Positions 43,315-55,199 are shown, numbered from the stretch's first letter. The stretch is 64,000 bases of DNA from Macrocystis pyrifera (GCA_031763025.1 JASSKH010000010.1:3653901-3717900); one strand, 5' to 3'. Numbers and translations: made by a program. Notes: generated from the sequence alone by a model not told the origin.

Positions 43315-45470
43315 CTACCGCCCCGCCGCCACCCCGCTACTGCTGCCTGCCACGACAAGAGAAACCCTATTTTCGCTAACATTCCGTCCTAAAGAGGAGC
43401 CCTCGTCGGAATTCGCTCGCTGTCGCAACCCAAAGCGGTTTACCTCAAGGTCGGTGCTTGGTGGCTCCCCGCTGCCGACCGCACATAGCCCTACTCCTAC
43501 CGTCACTGCCTCCGGTAAGGGCGAGGATCCGCTGAGGCCACCACCTCTGACTCCGGTCTTGCTCCCCACGAGCACCGCGGTTAGGGGAAGGGACGTCAGC
43601 GATGATGGGTTCTCTGGGGTAGCGCGAGAAATTTTATCTCTGTTCGTACAACTACTTCTGCCGACGTTGTTCTCACTACGGTCTTCCCTACCACGGCCGC
43701 GACCGCGTCCCTCACTACTGCCACCGCTGCCGCCACTACCGGCGCCGCCACCGCCGGCACCGGCGCTGACTGTTGATCCTCGAGCAACGATGGGAGAAGG
43801 CGTTCGCCGCCTCCGCTGTTGCAGCCCAGGGGGCGCTACCTGCACCCCCCTCGCCGCGATTCTTTCCGCTGACCCCTCGCCCGTCCGATCTATCCTTTCC
43901 CCTCCGATGGAAAGATCAACATCACGTATGATAGAGTCTACTCCGGTGCCAAGTTCTCTGGGGAACCGTTCGACTATGCCAACGCCACCGTTCCTGTGCT
44001 CCGCTCCGCCGCCTCCGCCGCTGCTGCTACTACCGCCGCCCTCTCTCTCCCTCTTTCCGCGCACCCGCACGGGACGGCGGACCGATCCGGGCACGGGCGC
44101 CGACACAACTGCTCTGTTGGCGCCCTCCCCTTCTTCGATAGGATGAGGTCCTGCTGCCGACATCGTTACCGTAGTTGTCCGCCGGCAGGGATGCGGCGGT
44201 GGCAGGGAAAAACTTGATCCGACCAGGGCAATACCGAGGATTTCGGCGGCTTGTCCCCCCCCACGACCCCCTCCGGTGGCGGCACCACCGCCAGCGCCTC
44301 CGTTTCGTCGAAGAAGCGCTTCTCTTGTGGCCGCCGCTCGTTCGTGTATACTCATCGCGACTCCAGCGGCAGTGGTGGCAGTGCCGGTACCGGCAGCGGC
44401 GGCGGAGGCGACGGCAGAAGCGGAGGCCGCCGATGTCACTTCTGTAGATAACGAAGATCCCGGACCGACGAAAAGCTTGTGACCGGTTTCTGCGACTGCT
44501 GCTGCTGCTGTTGTTGAGGCGCCATTTTCGTTCCCCGGAGAGCGGCGGCGGCGACGGCGCCGTCGCCGCCGAGAGAGCACCGGGAATAGCGGCGAGGAGT
44601 CTAGTGGGCACAAGCAAAGCGCCGGATCGCCCCGGCCGATGCCTTCGAGGATGATGGGGATAAGGCAAGCGTCGTGCGCGGTATGGCCGCACGGTAATCG
44701 CCGAAGGGCGCGCGAGGAAGCGACTAGCTGACGATTCGAAGGCGTTCTTTCCCCGCTTGGGTTATCCGCGTCGGTGTTAGTGTTGTCGCCGCCAATGTTA
44801 TTTCTCCTAGTGGTGGCGCCGTCACAAGAGCAATAGGAGCACACGACGGTCCCGGCAGTGAAGCTCCCCGAGACTGGGGCTGCCTGCTCTAAGAACGGCC
44901 GCGGTGTGACTGCCGGCGTCTGACTGGGTGGTGTTGGTGCCGGTGCTGGTGCTACTGCTGCTGCTGAGGGTTCTTCGCCCGCTGTTTGTGCCGCTACTGC
45001 TTCGGCTGCTGTTGTTGCTGCTGTTGCGGGAACTGTGCCTGCTGAGTCACCAAATGCTGGTAACGGCACCGATGATAGCACCGCCGCACACTCCAGCCCA
45101 CCGCCCGGTATCGCCGGCAATCCTACGAGCGAGACATCTGACGAACCGCGGCTGCCGTCGCCACCACCACCGCTGCCGTCGGAGGATACTTCCCACGACG
45201 CTAGCGCAGGAGAGGACAAATTGACGCGCTCCGGTGTCAATGCCGGCGCCGGCGGTACCCGTTGAGGGTATCGCGGAGGTACCAGCATAGGTTGGATCGG
45301 CCTTGACTGCAGCCCACCCGGTGGGGCTGGTAGCAGACAGGGATCGTTGACGCCAATTTCTAACCCGTCGCACGGCGGTAGCGCCCGGAGGAGGTGCTCG
45401 TGAAGGGGGGCGTAGGCGACACGTCTAGCGTCAGAAGCAACTCGAAGTCGGCCGTTGTGATCTCCCTCCC
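43315..45470 (-). CDS. ZSWIM2-like last exon: RING 2 and long disordered tail
   Basis: The first frame begins GREITTADFELLLTLDVSPT after CACGCAG and stops soon after; the motif matches the segment before RING 2 in ZSWIM2-type proteins. At the G6 run 45405-45410 the coding signal moves to the next frame (PLHEHLLRALPPCDGLE), which stays open to the stop at 43315. RING 2 lies at 44841-44592: CSYC, LPCGHTAHDACL and CLCPLDSSPLFP. The tail is Ser/Gly/Arg/Ala-rich and probably disordered. One more base in the run would join the frames, so this is either an assembly error or a disabled allele. Confidence 0.75.
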
Positions 45471-48400
45471 CTGCGTGTTGTCGAGGTGGGTACGTGCACA
45501 ACGGGTGACGGGCGGTGATGGGGACTGCTATCGCGCCAAGACCACACAATTAAACGACTATCGTGATGTGCGTAAAGAGGTGTGGTGGTTTCTATAAGGG
45601 ACGCACGAACATCTGCATTGGTTAGTATAGGCGGGTTGTTTCGGGTCGTCGAAGCAAAAAAACAAATGTCCTAAACCCCGCACGCACGAACTGCTACGTA
45701 CCCGTATCGCGAGTGAGGTAATCGTTTTTGTCCTGAGCCACCGAGATTATCAGGGCCTTTGCCTGCCATTGTGTCGCCTCGTGTCGAGGATCTGTTCGCT
45801 CGCTCTTTTCCCCGCAGTACGTAGTTACAGCAGCGCTTTCCCGTGACTGGCTCACGCCCCCCCAAAAAGTATCCCACCGCTACTGTAGTCATAGTGTAAA
45901 AGCGAGGTAGACGATACACAAAAAAAGAGAAGCAGCATCATACCTGCATCAATCCGCCCATCGGGAATGGGAAAAGCGAAAAAAACGCCATTCGAATCGA
46001 ACATCGGGCCATAGATAATGTCAGACAGAAACAGGGAAACGACCCTCTATCAGCACATACTCCATCACACGGACCAACCCACGCTGTAATACCACGACAC
46101 CTTGCGGGCAAAACCACGAGAAAAAACCTGACCTGCAATGATAACACGCCAGCTGCAGCGGTTCTCCTGCGGGATCCCCCTACGCCTCCGCCCTCCATGC
46201 CCGGCCCATGTCTCCTGCCACTCTGCGGTGGCTCGGCGGGCGTCCACTCCGGCGGGTTGTTGACCGCTTCCCCCTGTACGAAAGGATGGCGGCGCTCGCC
46301 TGCGGGGGTGCAAGACCCGCTTGCGCCGCTGCGGCTGGTTCCGACAACGGTGGTGGTCGTGTAGCACCTCCTACACAGATCCTATTGGTCCGCGCGAGAG
46401 AAAAGGTGAGCGATGCTTTCAGCGAGAGTAGTATAAACAAACAAATGATGTCGACTCGGGCGGGGCGAGGTGCGGCGAAGGGCCAAGGGAAACAGGGAAA
46501 CTCTCCCTGGCACAGGCCTTCGTAATTCAGGGGCCTACATAGGAAGGAAATCGTTGCAAGCTGGCAGGACACGGGGGCAGACATGGAGAGCCGGTGCAAC
46601 CAAGCCGGTGCAGTAATCTCACAACCATCGCGGCAGTCCTGCTGTGGAGCACAGACTTTTTCTGCAACGTTTCCAACCACGGACCCGCTGGGAAATTCTG
46701 TCGTTCAAAAGCGAGAGCGTCGTCACTCGAATTGGGGAGTACCCTTCCCGCTCCGCTTTTTCGTCCACGCATCAAATTACTATCGACTTCATTTTGACCG
46801 TGTTTAACTTTCTAATACATGGGGGAGGGGGGCGGGGGGGAGCAAGCGTTGGAGCATGTTTACACTTGCGGTCAGTCGTGGCTACGCGCGGGTCCCTTTT
46901 CCCCCGTGGTTTTGGGGGACCGCACAAATAGCAGGTCAGCGCCTCCTGTCACGACCGCGCGCTTGGTGAGGAAATACATCCGGCGTTTTTCATGTGCCTG
47001 CAGAAGAAGACCAACATGCTACAAGGGAAACTAGGTAGAACGCCATTATATACCAGGTACACGTCGTCGCACGGCTACGTCCGTGGACTTCCGCTGCCGC
47101 CGCTGCCGCCGCCGCCGCCGCCACTCACCCACGAACCCGCGGGTGTGCACACCAGGCACCGGAAAAAAAAAAAAAGCCGCTCGGACCTTGACGTTGCAAC
47201 TTCGGCACGTCACGGGGGCGACGGCCCCGTGCGTCACGGCCGTCAACCCGCTTATTCCTCCGCCCCCGCGGCCGGCGAGGCGACGGTTACAAGAAGACCT
47301 TTCATGATCCAGAGCGTGCTCTCTCAATGCTCGAATGGCTGACATTCCCCAGTCGACGCGACACAGGGGGCAGCAGACCTTGTCTCCGCTGGAACGTCGG
47401 TGCTCTGCGTACATCAACATACACCTGTTGGGCGAGTGTTTAATCAACGCGCAGCACGAAAAACAGCAACAAAATTGGTATGTTTTTCTCGCCATTCCAC
47501 CTCCAGCTCGTCCGTTTCTTGGTGTAGGTGCGAAGAAGACATGTGGGTGTCTCAGGTGTGCCTTGGTTAAGCTGTGTCGGGTAAGTAATACGTCGTGGTG
47601 AGCTACAGCAGATCAAGAGCGCAATAGTCACCCCGAAGAAAGAAAGGAATAAAAACAGCCCGGACATACACCATCAACGGGCTACGGTAGCGAAAAACAT
47701 GCCGATGTTGAAACACACAGCAGTAGAGAGTGACCCCTTACCAGTTTATTGTTTATTTGTTCGACATATCGCTTCCCAGAAGAAAACATATCCCTCGGGA
47801 AGGAAAGCGCCGCCCAATGGCCAGCACAACACACACACCTGGCATGCATGTTGTTCCCACACCCGTCAATGCAGTACGTTAACCCCGCCCTCGCAATCGT
47901 CGCCACCCCCTCGCCCCTCTCCTCGTCTCCCCCACCGTCCCCCATTTCCTCCTGGCACACCGGACAGACCTCCCCCAGGACGATTTCCTGCCTCCGTGTC
48001 CCCCCTCCAGCAGCTGCAGCACCGTCACCGACCCCCGCGCACCCTCCCCCCGCGTCTTTCGCATCACCTACTGCGCTACCCCCAGAGGAGGTGCGCCCTG
48101 CGCCACGGCGTAGGAACTCCCAACGCTCTGGGGGCAACCCCTCCCCCCCTCCGCGCCCCCGCCTCCCGGGGGCGTTGGCGCCGCCTCTCCCCCAACCCCC
48201 CTCCTTGTCGCTGCCGCTACCGCATCGAAGGATGCAGTCCACCTCTGAGTCGATGAGCGCTGTTTGCCAGGCTAATGGATTAGTTGGTAGCACTTTGAGC
48301 ACCTGCAGGGGGAGGTCTCGACGCAGCAGAAGGTTAGGGTCGAAAAAAAAAATCGGGATGGCGGTAAAAGGGGGGGCTATGGCACCAGGGATCAGAAAAC

Positions 48401-51400
48401 CAGAAACGGCTACGTGTATACGGCTGAATACGTACGTAAGCAACAAGGGTTTTCGTTCGCGGAAACGAATTTTCTCCTTTTTTTTTCTTTTATCGTGAGC
48501 CGAGTAACAACATGCCATTGTAATGAGTCGTTCCATTCAGCCATGTGGTTGGAGTGTGAATCAGGCACTGCTGTCTCGTGGAGAAAAGCCGTCTGCCTCG
48601 CGCTTGCTGCCAGAGTGGGTATCGGAGAGATACGCAGGCAGTAATTATGGAGGCGTGAATGCTGAGACGGGGGTACGGTAGCATCTGTTAATACCACTTT
48701 CCGAGACTCCTCGCTTAAAGAAAGCTTCATATCATTGGTAGGTCAAAACCTGGTTTTTGTAATATGTTTTTGGCCGTAAGGGCTGCTCTCCTCTTGTTAG
48801 GACGAAACGCTTGGAATTAGAGTCGAACGAAGGTACACGTGCACTGCAGTACTAAAAGGGGCAAACCGATGAACAATTTCACCCTTTAGGCCTTTAAAAC
48901 GAATCCTGGCATAGTAGTTAGACTACAAAAGGGTTTCCAACGATGTTGGGCATATATTACGGGGGACCATAGCAATCAGGACCCATCACAGGGGACGATA
49001 GTAAGGGGGGACCCATGATGTACACTAACCTATATATTACACAGTAATTTTACTAAGCGTATGTGGTCCTGATTACGGGGGACCTTAGTAATCGCGACCC
49101 ATAATATACACAAAATCCTATATATATTTGTTATGGTATCCCCTCTCCCCTGTTGCGGCGTTATGGTTTGTAGCAATCGTCCCCTCATCATACATGGCAG
49201 GCGTTGTCGCCTGCTTTTCTGATGAGCGCCTCGCCCCTTCGTTCAGAAGACATCTGACGAGGCAAACCGCAACGAATACAAGAGCTTATACCATCCTCAA
49301 GCACCTCGTGTGAGTGACCAGAGCAGAGCCAAAGGCATCAACCTGCCAGCAGTAGTCGGTCCCTAGGTCCATACTGCCTTGCACTTTAACATATTCCATT
49401 ATTTTTACTAGGCGTATTTAGTCCTGATTACTGTGTTCGCCCGAAATAGCCCCTCAGTGCCCTTGATTGAAGAGCCCAGCCCGCCCCGTTAGTCAGAAAC
49501 CTTCCGGCCAAAAAAAGGTACAACATCGACTACCTCTATTGTAGCGTGCGTCTGCGTGCCTATGGCGTATACCTAACTGGGGTTTCCTGCCTGGTGCACT
49601 CTCCTGTGTCCGGGGGGGAAAGGGGGCCCAAGCACGTAGGCACTCCAGAACTTGTCGCAGTAGTTGATTGAGTATTTTTCGGCCAAAAAAGCACGTGCTT
49701 CACCTTAGTTTTTGCCTGGTGTGTCATAGCTCTGGGCGCGTTTTTTGTTTGCCATATACATATGCTACAGTAGTAGGCTTGCCGCTAACCACGACGGTTG
49801 TCACCTTGGACTGCACACATTCGAGGCCGGGTGCTTCACATGTATACCAGGCATATTTTTACCCCGGGCGCATTCGAAAAAGTGGAACCACAAAATGCGA
49901 AAGAGGCGGCATCATACCTGGCATGTTTTGTTGATGTGAGAACGAAGTTGTCTTGAGCACTGCTGTGTAGCGAGTATACTCTCCGTTTATTTATCTACAG
50001 TAGTAGCTATCGCCCACCCACACACCTTGATCATTACGAAGAGGTGATGCAGGCACAGGGTAACGCCGCACGAGCACCGAGCCTTGCTGCCGACGAGCAC
50101 GGTATACTTGCGGTCGGAGTCCTCTCCCCGGATCTGTTTTTTGGTGCAGTGGGTGAAAAATAATACATAGCAACGTACAGTAAACTAGACGCGGGTCGAC
50201 GAGGGAAGAAGTCACTGAAGTTTTATTTCTGGCGATAAAAACGAAGGCACGAAGCGAAGCGAGGAGGGGAGTGGGGAAGAGAGCCTCTGCTGTGTGACTC
50301 CGGATCTGAGTTACTACTAAACACAATATTAGGGGGGACCATAGTAAATAGGACCTACGGCACACACAATAAACTATATATTTACCTATTTTTACTAACA
50401 ATATTTGGTCCTATTTACTACTATATGGTCCCCCGTAAATAGGAGATGAAAGAAAAGCGAAAATACTAAATGTGACGAAAAAAAGACTAACCCGATACCC
50501 AATATGGCAACCGACTCAAAAAGATCTCACACATCGGGCAGACTTCATGATCGAGATATTTCCCTACTGTAGGTCATTCGTGCCGTGTGGGAGTCGTATG
50601 ATCTGCATCATCTACGAGACAGTTTTCTTGGGGTCGGATCCATCTGTACTACACAGATCCTGCGCAGCATCTCATAATGACAAGCCTACAGTATCTAGAT
50701 GATCTATCTATAGATGATCTAGATGAAATGATCTATCTGTAGATGATCTAGATGATCTATCGGTAGATGATGTAGATGATCTAGATGATATATTTGTAGA
50801 TGAACTAGTTAATCGATCTGTAGATGATCTAGATGATCTAGACAAACTATCTATAAATGATCTAGATGATATATCTGTAGATGACCTGGATTATATATCT
50901 GTATGATCTAGATGATCTAGATGATCTATGTTAGATAGTCTAGATGGTCTATCACGAGATGAGCTACAGTAGATTATCTATCTGTAGATGATCTATTTGT
51001 GGATGATCTATCCGTTCGACGTGTGAAAGGTTTTCTTTGTGCTGTTACTATATCAGTGCACCCATGGTACAACCAACCTGAAAGGTTTTCTTCATCAATG
51101 CGACCGACTGAAGATTTGCCTTCTTGATACAACCGACCAAAGGGGTTACTTTTATTGATGTGTTAAGGTCTTAGTCCGTTGGGCTAAAGGTGAAATGTCA
51201 ACCTATATTGCCTACCCAATCTAAGCCTCGTAACACTCTTCCCCCCTTCGGAACAGCGGGGTCCTTGGTCTTCGTATGGGGCCGTACGTGCCTACTCCGC
51301 AGTTCTTCGCAATTTCTCTGGGGACCCAGGAAGAGGGTTTATCAGGTTTTTGACATGAGGAAATTCACTTTTCTTTACCAAGCGTTTATGGTGAACGTGA

Positions 51401-52520
51401 GATTCGAACTCACGACCAACGCCCCATGTCCTGGCGACGACACCTTTTACTTGCTAAGATCTTAGTCCGTTGGGCTAAAGGTGAAAGGTTGACCAATCGC
51501 CCACCCAATCTAAGCCTCATAGCGGATGAAACCGACTCATCAAGGTTTCAAATTGGTTCGTTTGTTGGTTGCCAGCTACACAGAGAGTCAGTCTGTGCCC
51601 GTAAAAATTAGCACTGCTGTGGGGAGGTCGCTGAAGGGCCCTTCTCCGTCGGTATCCCGTTGGAGGGGGGTTTCATGTATGTGGAGGAGGAGGAGACATG
51701 TTTTGTAGATTTTGCGCGTTCTCTATTTCTCATGGTCCCACATTCCGGTTCGGTCAACGCGACCTCGTCCGAACAATCAGCTACCTACGCCAATAAGAAT
51801 ATAGCCTATGCACACGTGATGTACCAGGTACCAGGTTATTCGTCTTAATAGATACCAGTACCTGGTATATGATTAAGTTAACTGCTGTTCTGCCGTTGAT
51901 AATTGTGGTCCGGAGGTAAACATACTCCGTGGAAGGCCGGAATCCTATGGGGTTAAGTTCTAGGCGTCGCGGGCGATGCAGCATTCGACAAGCCAGGCTG
52001 TATAACGCGGTGGGCTGTTCCTGGATGCAGGAACGACGACCGGCAGCCCCACGCCGCAGCAGAGTTGATGCGTCGGTGGACTTGGTTAGTGGCACAGGAG
52101 GGGCTGTGACGAGAGTCGTGGTTCGGCACGCAATCGGAGGAAAAACAGAGGGCTGCTTTCCACCTTTTCGACACTGTGTCTTACTTTTTCTGGCCTCAAT
52201 CCAACTCTGTTGTACAGGAGTTAGACTTGGTCCCACTGTTGCGCCGTGTTGCCGTGTTTCTTACCCCTATTTCTTATTGTTCGTGCCGACCTGAGACTAA
52301 TTGTTTCTTAGCTGGCACCCACTGAACGAGACGAACACAAATACAGCAGTAATAACCCTATAACCATAACCCAATCAACCATGGTGTTATACACTACATT
52401 GTTGTCGGACCTGTGCTGCCAGGCAGGGAAACGTATTATACAATATTATAGGCTCACCACGAAGCGTGTGGGCCCCTTCGCCTGCAAAAGGAACATGCGG
52501 GTCGCCCGCATCGCCTCCAC
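43315..52520 (-). CDS. ZSWIM2/MEKK1-like SWIM-RING protein, partial gene
   Basis: Exons on the - strand in transcript order: 52520-52458, 50133-50026, 48302-47839, 47424 to about 47129, about 46179-46133, and 45470-43315. Joined, they give the ZSWIM2 order: a SWIM finger (RATRMFLLQAKGPTRFV, KYTVLVGSKARCSCG, LCLHHLFVMIK, VLKVLPTNPLAWQTALIDSE), a RING of the MEKK1/ZSWIM2 type (CPVCQEEM, CIDGCGNNMHARC, CCPLCRVDW), a possible ZZ finger, the motif REITTADFELLLTLD, and a second RING. SWIM-RING proteins of this kind act as E3 ubiquitin ligases; animal ZSWIM2 is a testis protein. No kinase domain is present, which favours ZSWIM2 over MEKK1. The N-terminal exon was not found, the exons around the ZZ region are tentative, and the last exon contains a frameshift. 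Confidence 0.8.
46133..46179 (-). CDS. ZSWIM2-like exon candidate: part of ZZ finger
   Basis: A short open segment reading EPLQLACYHC before AG|GTCAGG. With the preceding CRSC it could supply the second CxxC pair of a ZZ finger. The upstream boundary could be TAG at 46180 or CCGCAG at 46167. The rest of a ZZ finger (D-LC-C, H-H) was not found with confidence. Confidence 0.35.
47129..47424 (-). CDS. ZSWIM2-like exon: second half of RING 1
   Basis: After the acceptor CCAACAG it completes the split Arg codon and reads CMLMYAEHRRSSGDKVCCPL, then CRVDWG, closing the RING with CPLC. GAVAPVTCRSCN follows, a possible first CxxC of a ZZ finger. The 3' end is ambiguous. GTGAGT at 47128 is the stronger donor; a weaker GT after AAG at 47187 would give a shorter exon and a more normal ZZ spacing. 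Confidence 0.7.
47839..48302 (-). CDS. ZSWIM2-like exon: SWIM C-terminus and first half of RING 1
   Basis: Begins after CCCCCTGCAG with VLKVLPTNPLAWQTALIDSE, the helix that follows SWIM in ZSWIM2 and MEKK1. About 85 Gly/Arg-rich residues follow, then CPVCQEEM and CIDGCGNNMHA. It ends with two bases at AG|GTGTGT, so the zinc-binding site is split between exons. Confidence 0.87.
48955..49130. mobile_element. Divergent MITE-1 relatives
   Basis: Several ATTACGGGGGACC arms with the CCTATATATTACA core, of the subfamily seen at 14125. Confidence 0.55.
50026..50133 (-). CDS. ZSWIM2-like exon: SWIM zinc finger
   Basis: 36 codons in phase 0, acceptor AAACAG, donor AAG|GTGTGT. It encodes DRKYTVLVGSKARCSCG, then LCLHHLFVMIK, giving the SWIM signature CxC...CxH. 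It joins the previous exon at GPTRFV|IRGED and the next at VMIK|VLKVLP, both as in the family. Confidence 0.85.
50327..50440 (+). mobile_element. MITE-1 copy
   Basis: Complete, with a small CTATA duplication near the right end. It lies in the intron upstream of the SWIM exon. Confidence 0.73.
50690..51015 (+). repeat. GATGATCTA minisatellite
   Basis: Units near TAGATGATCTAGATGATC, then TATCTG, with drift; contains many AGATCT-like palindromes. Confidence 0.85.
51340..51520 (-). mobile_element. Second tRNA-related SINE-like element
   Basis: The - strand has TAGCCCAACGGA (A-box-like) and GTGAGTTCGAATCTCAC (B box inside a T-arm-like hairpin), about 65 bp apart. The presumed acceptor ends do not pair, so a functional tRNA is unlikely. 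Part of the A-box half is repeated at 51168-51235. Confidence 0.45.
52458..52520 (-). CDS. ZSWIM2-like exon: N-terminal edge of SWIM module
   Basis: 21 codons reading VEAMRATRMFLLQAKGPTRF plus V, between acceptor GGTCAG and donor GTG|GTGAGC, phase 0 at both ends. The GPT-F motif directly precedes the SWIM finger in ZSWIM2 and MEKK1. No start codon is here, so at least one exon lies further upstream. Confidence 0.72.
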
Positions 52521-52687
52521 CTGACCAATCAGACGGATGGTAGAGGGATGCAGGCAAGGGGGCGGCAAAAAAAACCGCAGACCATAATACATACATGTCA
52601 GAATAGCGATACACCCAGTAATATATACACCAGGTATATACACGAAGAAAAACAAGTCGACTTCCATAATAGCTTCCGAGACTCTCC

Positions 52688-52945
52688 TATTACGGGGGTA
52701 CATAGTTAACAGGACCTATGGTATACATAAAAACCTATATATTTACCTATTTTTGCGGGGGGCCATAGTAAATAGGACCTACGGTAGACACTAAAACCTA
52801 CCAGGTATATATATATTTACATATTTTTACTATTACGGGGGTACATAGTTAATAGGACCTATGGTATACATAAAAAACTATATATTTACATATTTTTACT
52901 AACATTTTTTTGGTCCTATTTACTATTGTATGCCCCCCCCGTAAT
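52688..52945 (+). mobile_element. Cluster of three nested MITE-1 copies
   Basis: Left ends at 52688, 52755 and 52828 follow each other before one right end near 52945. The middle copy carries the CCAGGTA insertion. Confidence 0.72.
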
Positions 52946-53049
52946 AATAACGTAGACGGGGTTGTCCTACAGTAACACCAAGTAAAAATCGACACCCGCA
53001 CCCAACACTCTCCGACATTTCTTTTATGGCGGGACGAGTAGACAGCACG

Positions 53050-53182
53050 GGGGGGGGGGGGGGTGTACTCGATAGGAGAGATGTACTCGATCTCATGCAT
53101 GGCCGTAGTCGTATGACCATAGACCCTCGCATCCCTACAATGCCGGGACGGAGCGTACGGGGGGGGGGGGGGGGGGGGGGGG
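53050..53182 (-). mobile_element. R4 3' fragment between G runs
   Basis: The last 110 bp of R4 with the CTCCTATCGAGTACACC tail, bounded by G runs at 53050 and 53160. Confidence 0.5.
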
Positions 53183-53230
53183 TAGTCAGGGTAGTCGGGG
53201 TAGTCAGGGTAGTCGGGGTAGTCAGGGGGG
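53183..53230 (+). repeat. 18-bp tandem repeat
   Basis: GTAGTCAGGGTAGTCGGG repeats about 2.5 times right after a G run. Confidence 0.6.
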
Positions 53231-53541
53231 GGGGTGCTGTAAGTTGAGTGTACGTAGCAAGCCTAAATGCAAGCAAACACAAGAAAACGTTTTTTTCAAA
53301 AATTCGTATATACTGCTGTATACGTATGACACGAGTCAAGTAATACATCGTACGTCCCACCGCGTTAGCCTTTGGATTTCATAGTAACGTTGGAGGGGGC
53401 GTGATGCTATGGGGGATGGGGGATGACACTATTAATATCCGTCTGACCGTAAATATAGGATGTATTTTGATGGCGACAACAACTTCAAGTGAGTGTACCT
53501 TTTATTATGCGATCATATTGTTTTTGTTTTTCTTATTATTA

Positions 53542-54515
53542 TCCTCCGGCGGATTGGCAAAAAAAACAACTTGATTGAGTTCACCACACTTCAACGTTCA
53601 GATTTGGTGTTGTGTGCCAATTTCACCCATAGTCCCCGTCGCAACATCAGAGCAGGCTGTGCCATTACCACTGGCGCTTGAAAATGTTGACCCGACCTCA
53701 CCCCCGAGAGGGGCATGTACGTGCGGCGGAGATAGCCACCTTGATTCAAGTATAGAAGTGACATCGTGCGGTGCTGTTTTCTACAAGGTAATATTATCCG
53801 TCAGTACTATACTGTAGTAGTTTTTCGTTCGCCCTCTGACAAAATATGCAGAATGAGCTTCAACGTTGATGAACTCATAAACATTCCCGGAAACCGTTTA
53901 TTTCCATGGTGAAAAAATAAGCTTTTTGCGCTGTGTCAGATAAACAAACAAATGTTTTGGTATCGCCCCCTCTCCCCTGTTGCGGCGTTATGATTTGTAG
54001 CAAGCGTCCCCCCATCATACCTGGCAGGCGCGATGAACACATCTCGCCAGACAACAAACACACACAAAAAAAACCCGACAACAACGGCTAGCGTTCGTCG
54101 CGTGATGTGGTTCGTATTCGCCTGCCGTCGCTCTTTTCTCGGCAACGTTGTACAGGACAGGTACTATTACGAGGGACCATAGTAAATAGGACCTACGATA
54201 AGCACAAAAAGTGATATATTTCCCTATTTTTACCAACAATATTTGGTCCTATTTACTATCGCCCCGCGTAATATTAGGTGCTTCACGTTTAATATGTTCG
54301 TGCTTGCTGCTTGCTGCGCCCAAGATTAACTTCGAGGTTTCGCCGTGTTAGCAACCCCCTCCCTGGGTCTCTTGAGCCTTGAGCCCACACCTATCTCGCG
54401 GTCGGATAGATCACGGTGAGGAAGAAAAAAATGGGCTAAATTGACACACGGCACGAAATCGCGAACGTGGAAGTGTGGTGAGCTTAAGCTTTATTTTTAC
54501 CAATCCGCCGGAGGA
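53542..54515. mobile_element. 1 kb element with about 85-bp inverted ends
   Basis: The left arm 53542-53628 and right arm 54433-54515 are inverted copies, starting TCCTCCGGCGGATTGG on each side and sharing CACCACACTTC and the CAATTT..CCC inner ends. Between them lie about 800 bp with no protein I recognise and a nested MITE-1. Poly(A) follows the right end. Confidence 0.5.
54165..54273 (+). mobile_element. MITE-1 copy inside a larger element
   Basis: Intact arms. It lies between the inverted ends at 53542 and 54515. Confidence 0.73.
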
Positions 54516-54883
54516 AAAAAAAAAAAAAAAAAAAAAAAGTTCAACGGTAAAAAACGGTAAACAAAAAAATTAGCGCCGCCAACGGCGAGAGGACAAACAA
54601 ACTTCATATATTCCATTGTATGCCGAATTATAGGCACGTTTCGATATAATATAATTATGAAACATTTGCTAATATTGAGGGACAGAGTGGGATATCTCCA
54701 ACCAGAGATGCGGCGATTCTTAGTTTTAATAAATAGTAAGTCTTGTTCTCTGGTTGGTCACCTGTTACCAGTCATGTTCTAATTTTAATGTTTCAATACT
54801 TTTTACAGCAGAGTGTTGAGGCACTGCTTCCGACCTTGACATGCTGATCTTAACAGGAGTCTGTATATTCCCATTGTATACCT

Positions 54884-55199
54884 CCGGCGTCCCCGGTGGC
54901 TTGGTAGGTGGTCCGCGAGCCTATCAAGATCAATTTCGTGAGTTCGAGTCTCACCGAGTGCATGCTCGTAGGGACTTTTTCTTGCAAAAAATTGATTATA
55001 GCGGAAAGCGCGAGAGCGTGAGTTAGCTGTACATTCGATGAAAATCGACGAGCAGCGGGAATGCTGAACCCTATGCGCGATAAAAACTAAAGGCACGTAC
55101 CGGGGGGGAGAAGGGACGACACCTGTGACCACGGCTTGTCCAGAAGATCGTCGAGGGTAAAACCTCCTACGAGTGGGCTGGAAAGTAAAAGTGATGATG

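Larger units (their letters stand above)
53400..54850. other. Non-genic stretch upstream of the ZSWIM2-like gene
   Basis: Apart from the 1 kb inverted-end element and its nested MITE-1, I see no gene. 54520-54850 is AT-rich with poly(A). Any first exon of the ZSWIM2-like gene must lie here or further upstream. Confidence 0.45.

Noticed and set aside
43454-44146. A 230-codon + strand frame
   Set aside because: Antisense shadow of the GC-rich last exon of the ZSWIM2-like gene.
45471-45549. Start of the ZSWIM2-like protein at the Met near 45549
   Set aside because: The frame from this Met is out of phase with the REITTADF motif, and an acceptor at 45471 plus upstream SWIM and RING exons show it is internal.
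47699-48498. Two long + strand frames rich in Pro
   Set aside because: They are antisense to the RING 1 exon, whose domain match and splice phases are clear.
51781-52294. Opposed frames of 151 (-) and 121 (+) codons
   Set aside because: They lie inside a - strand intron; neither shows a recognisable domain or convincing splice sites, so I do not call a gene.
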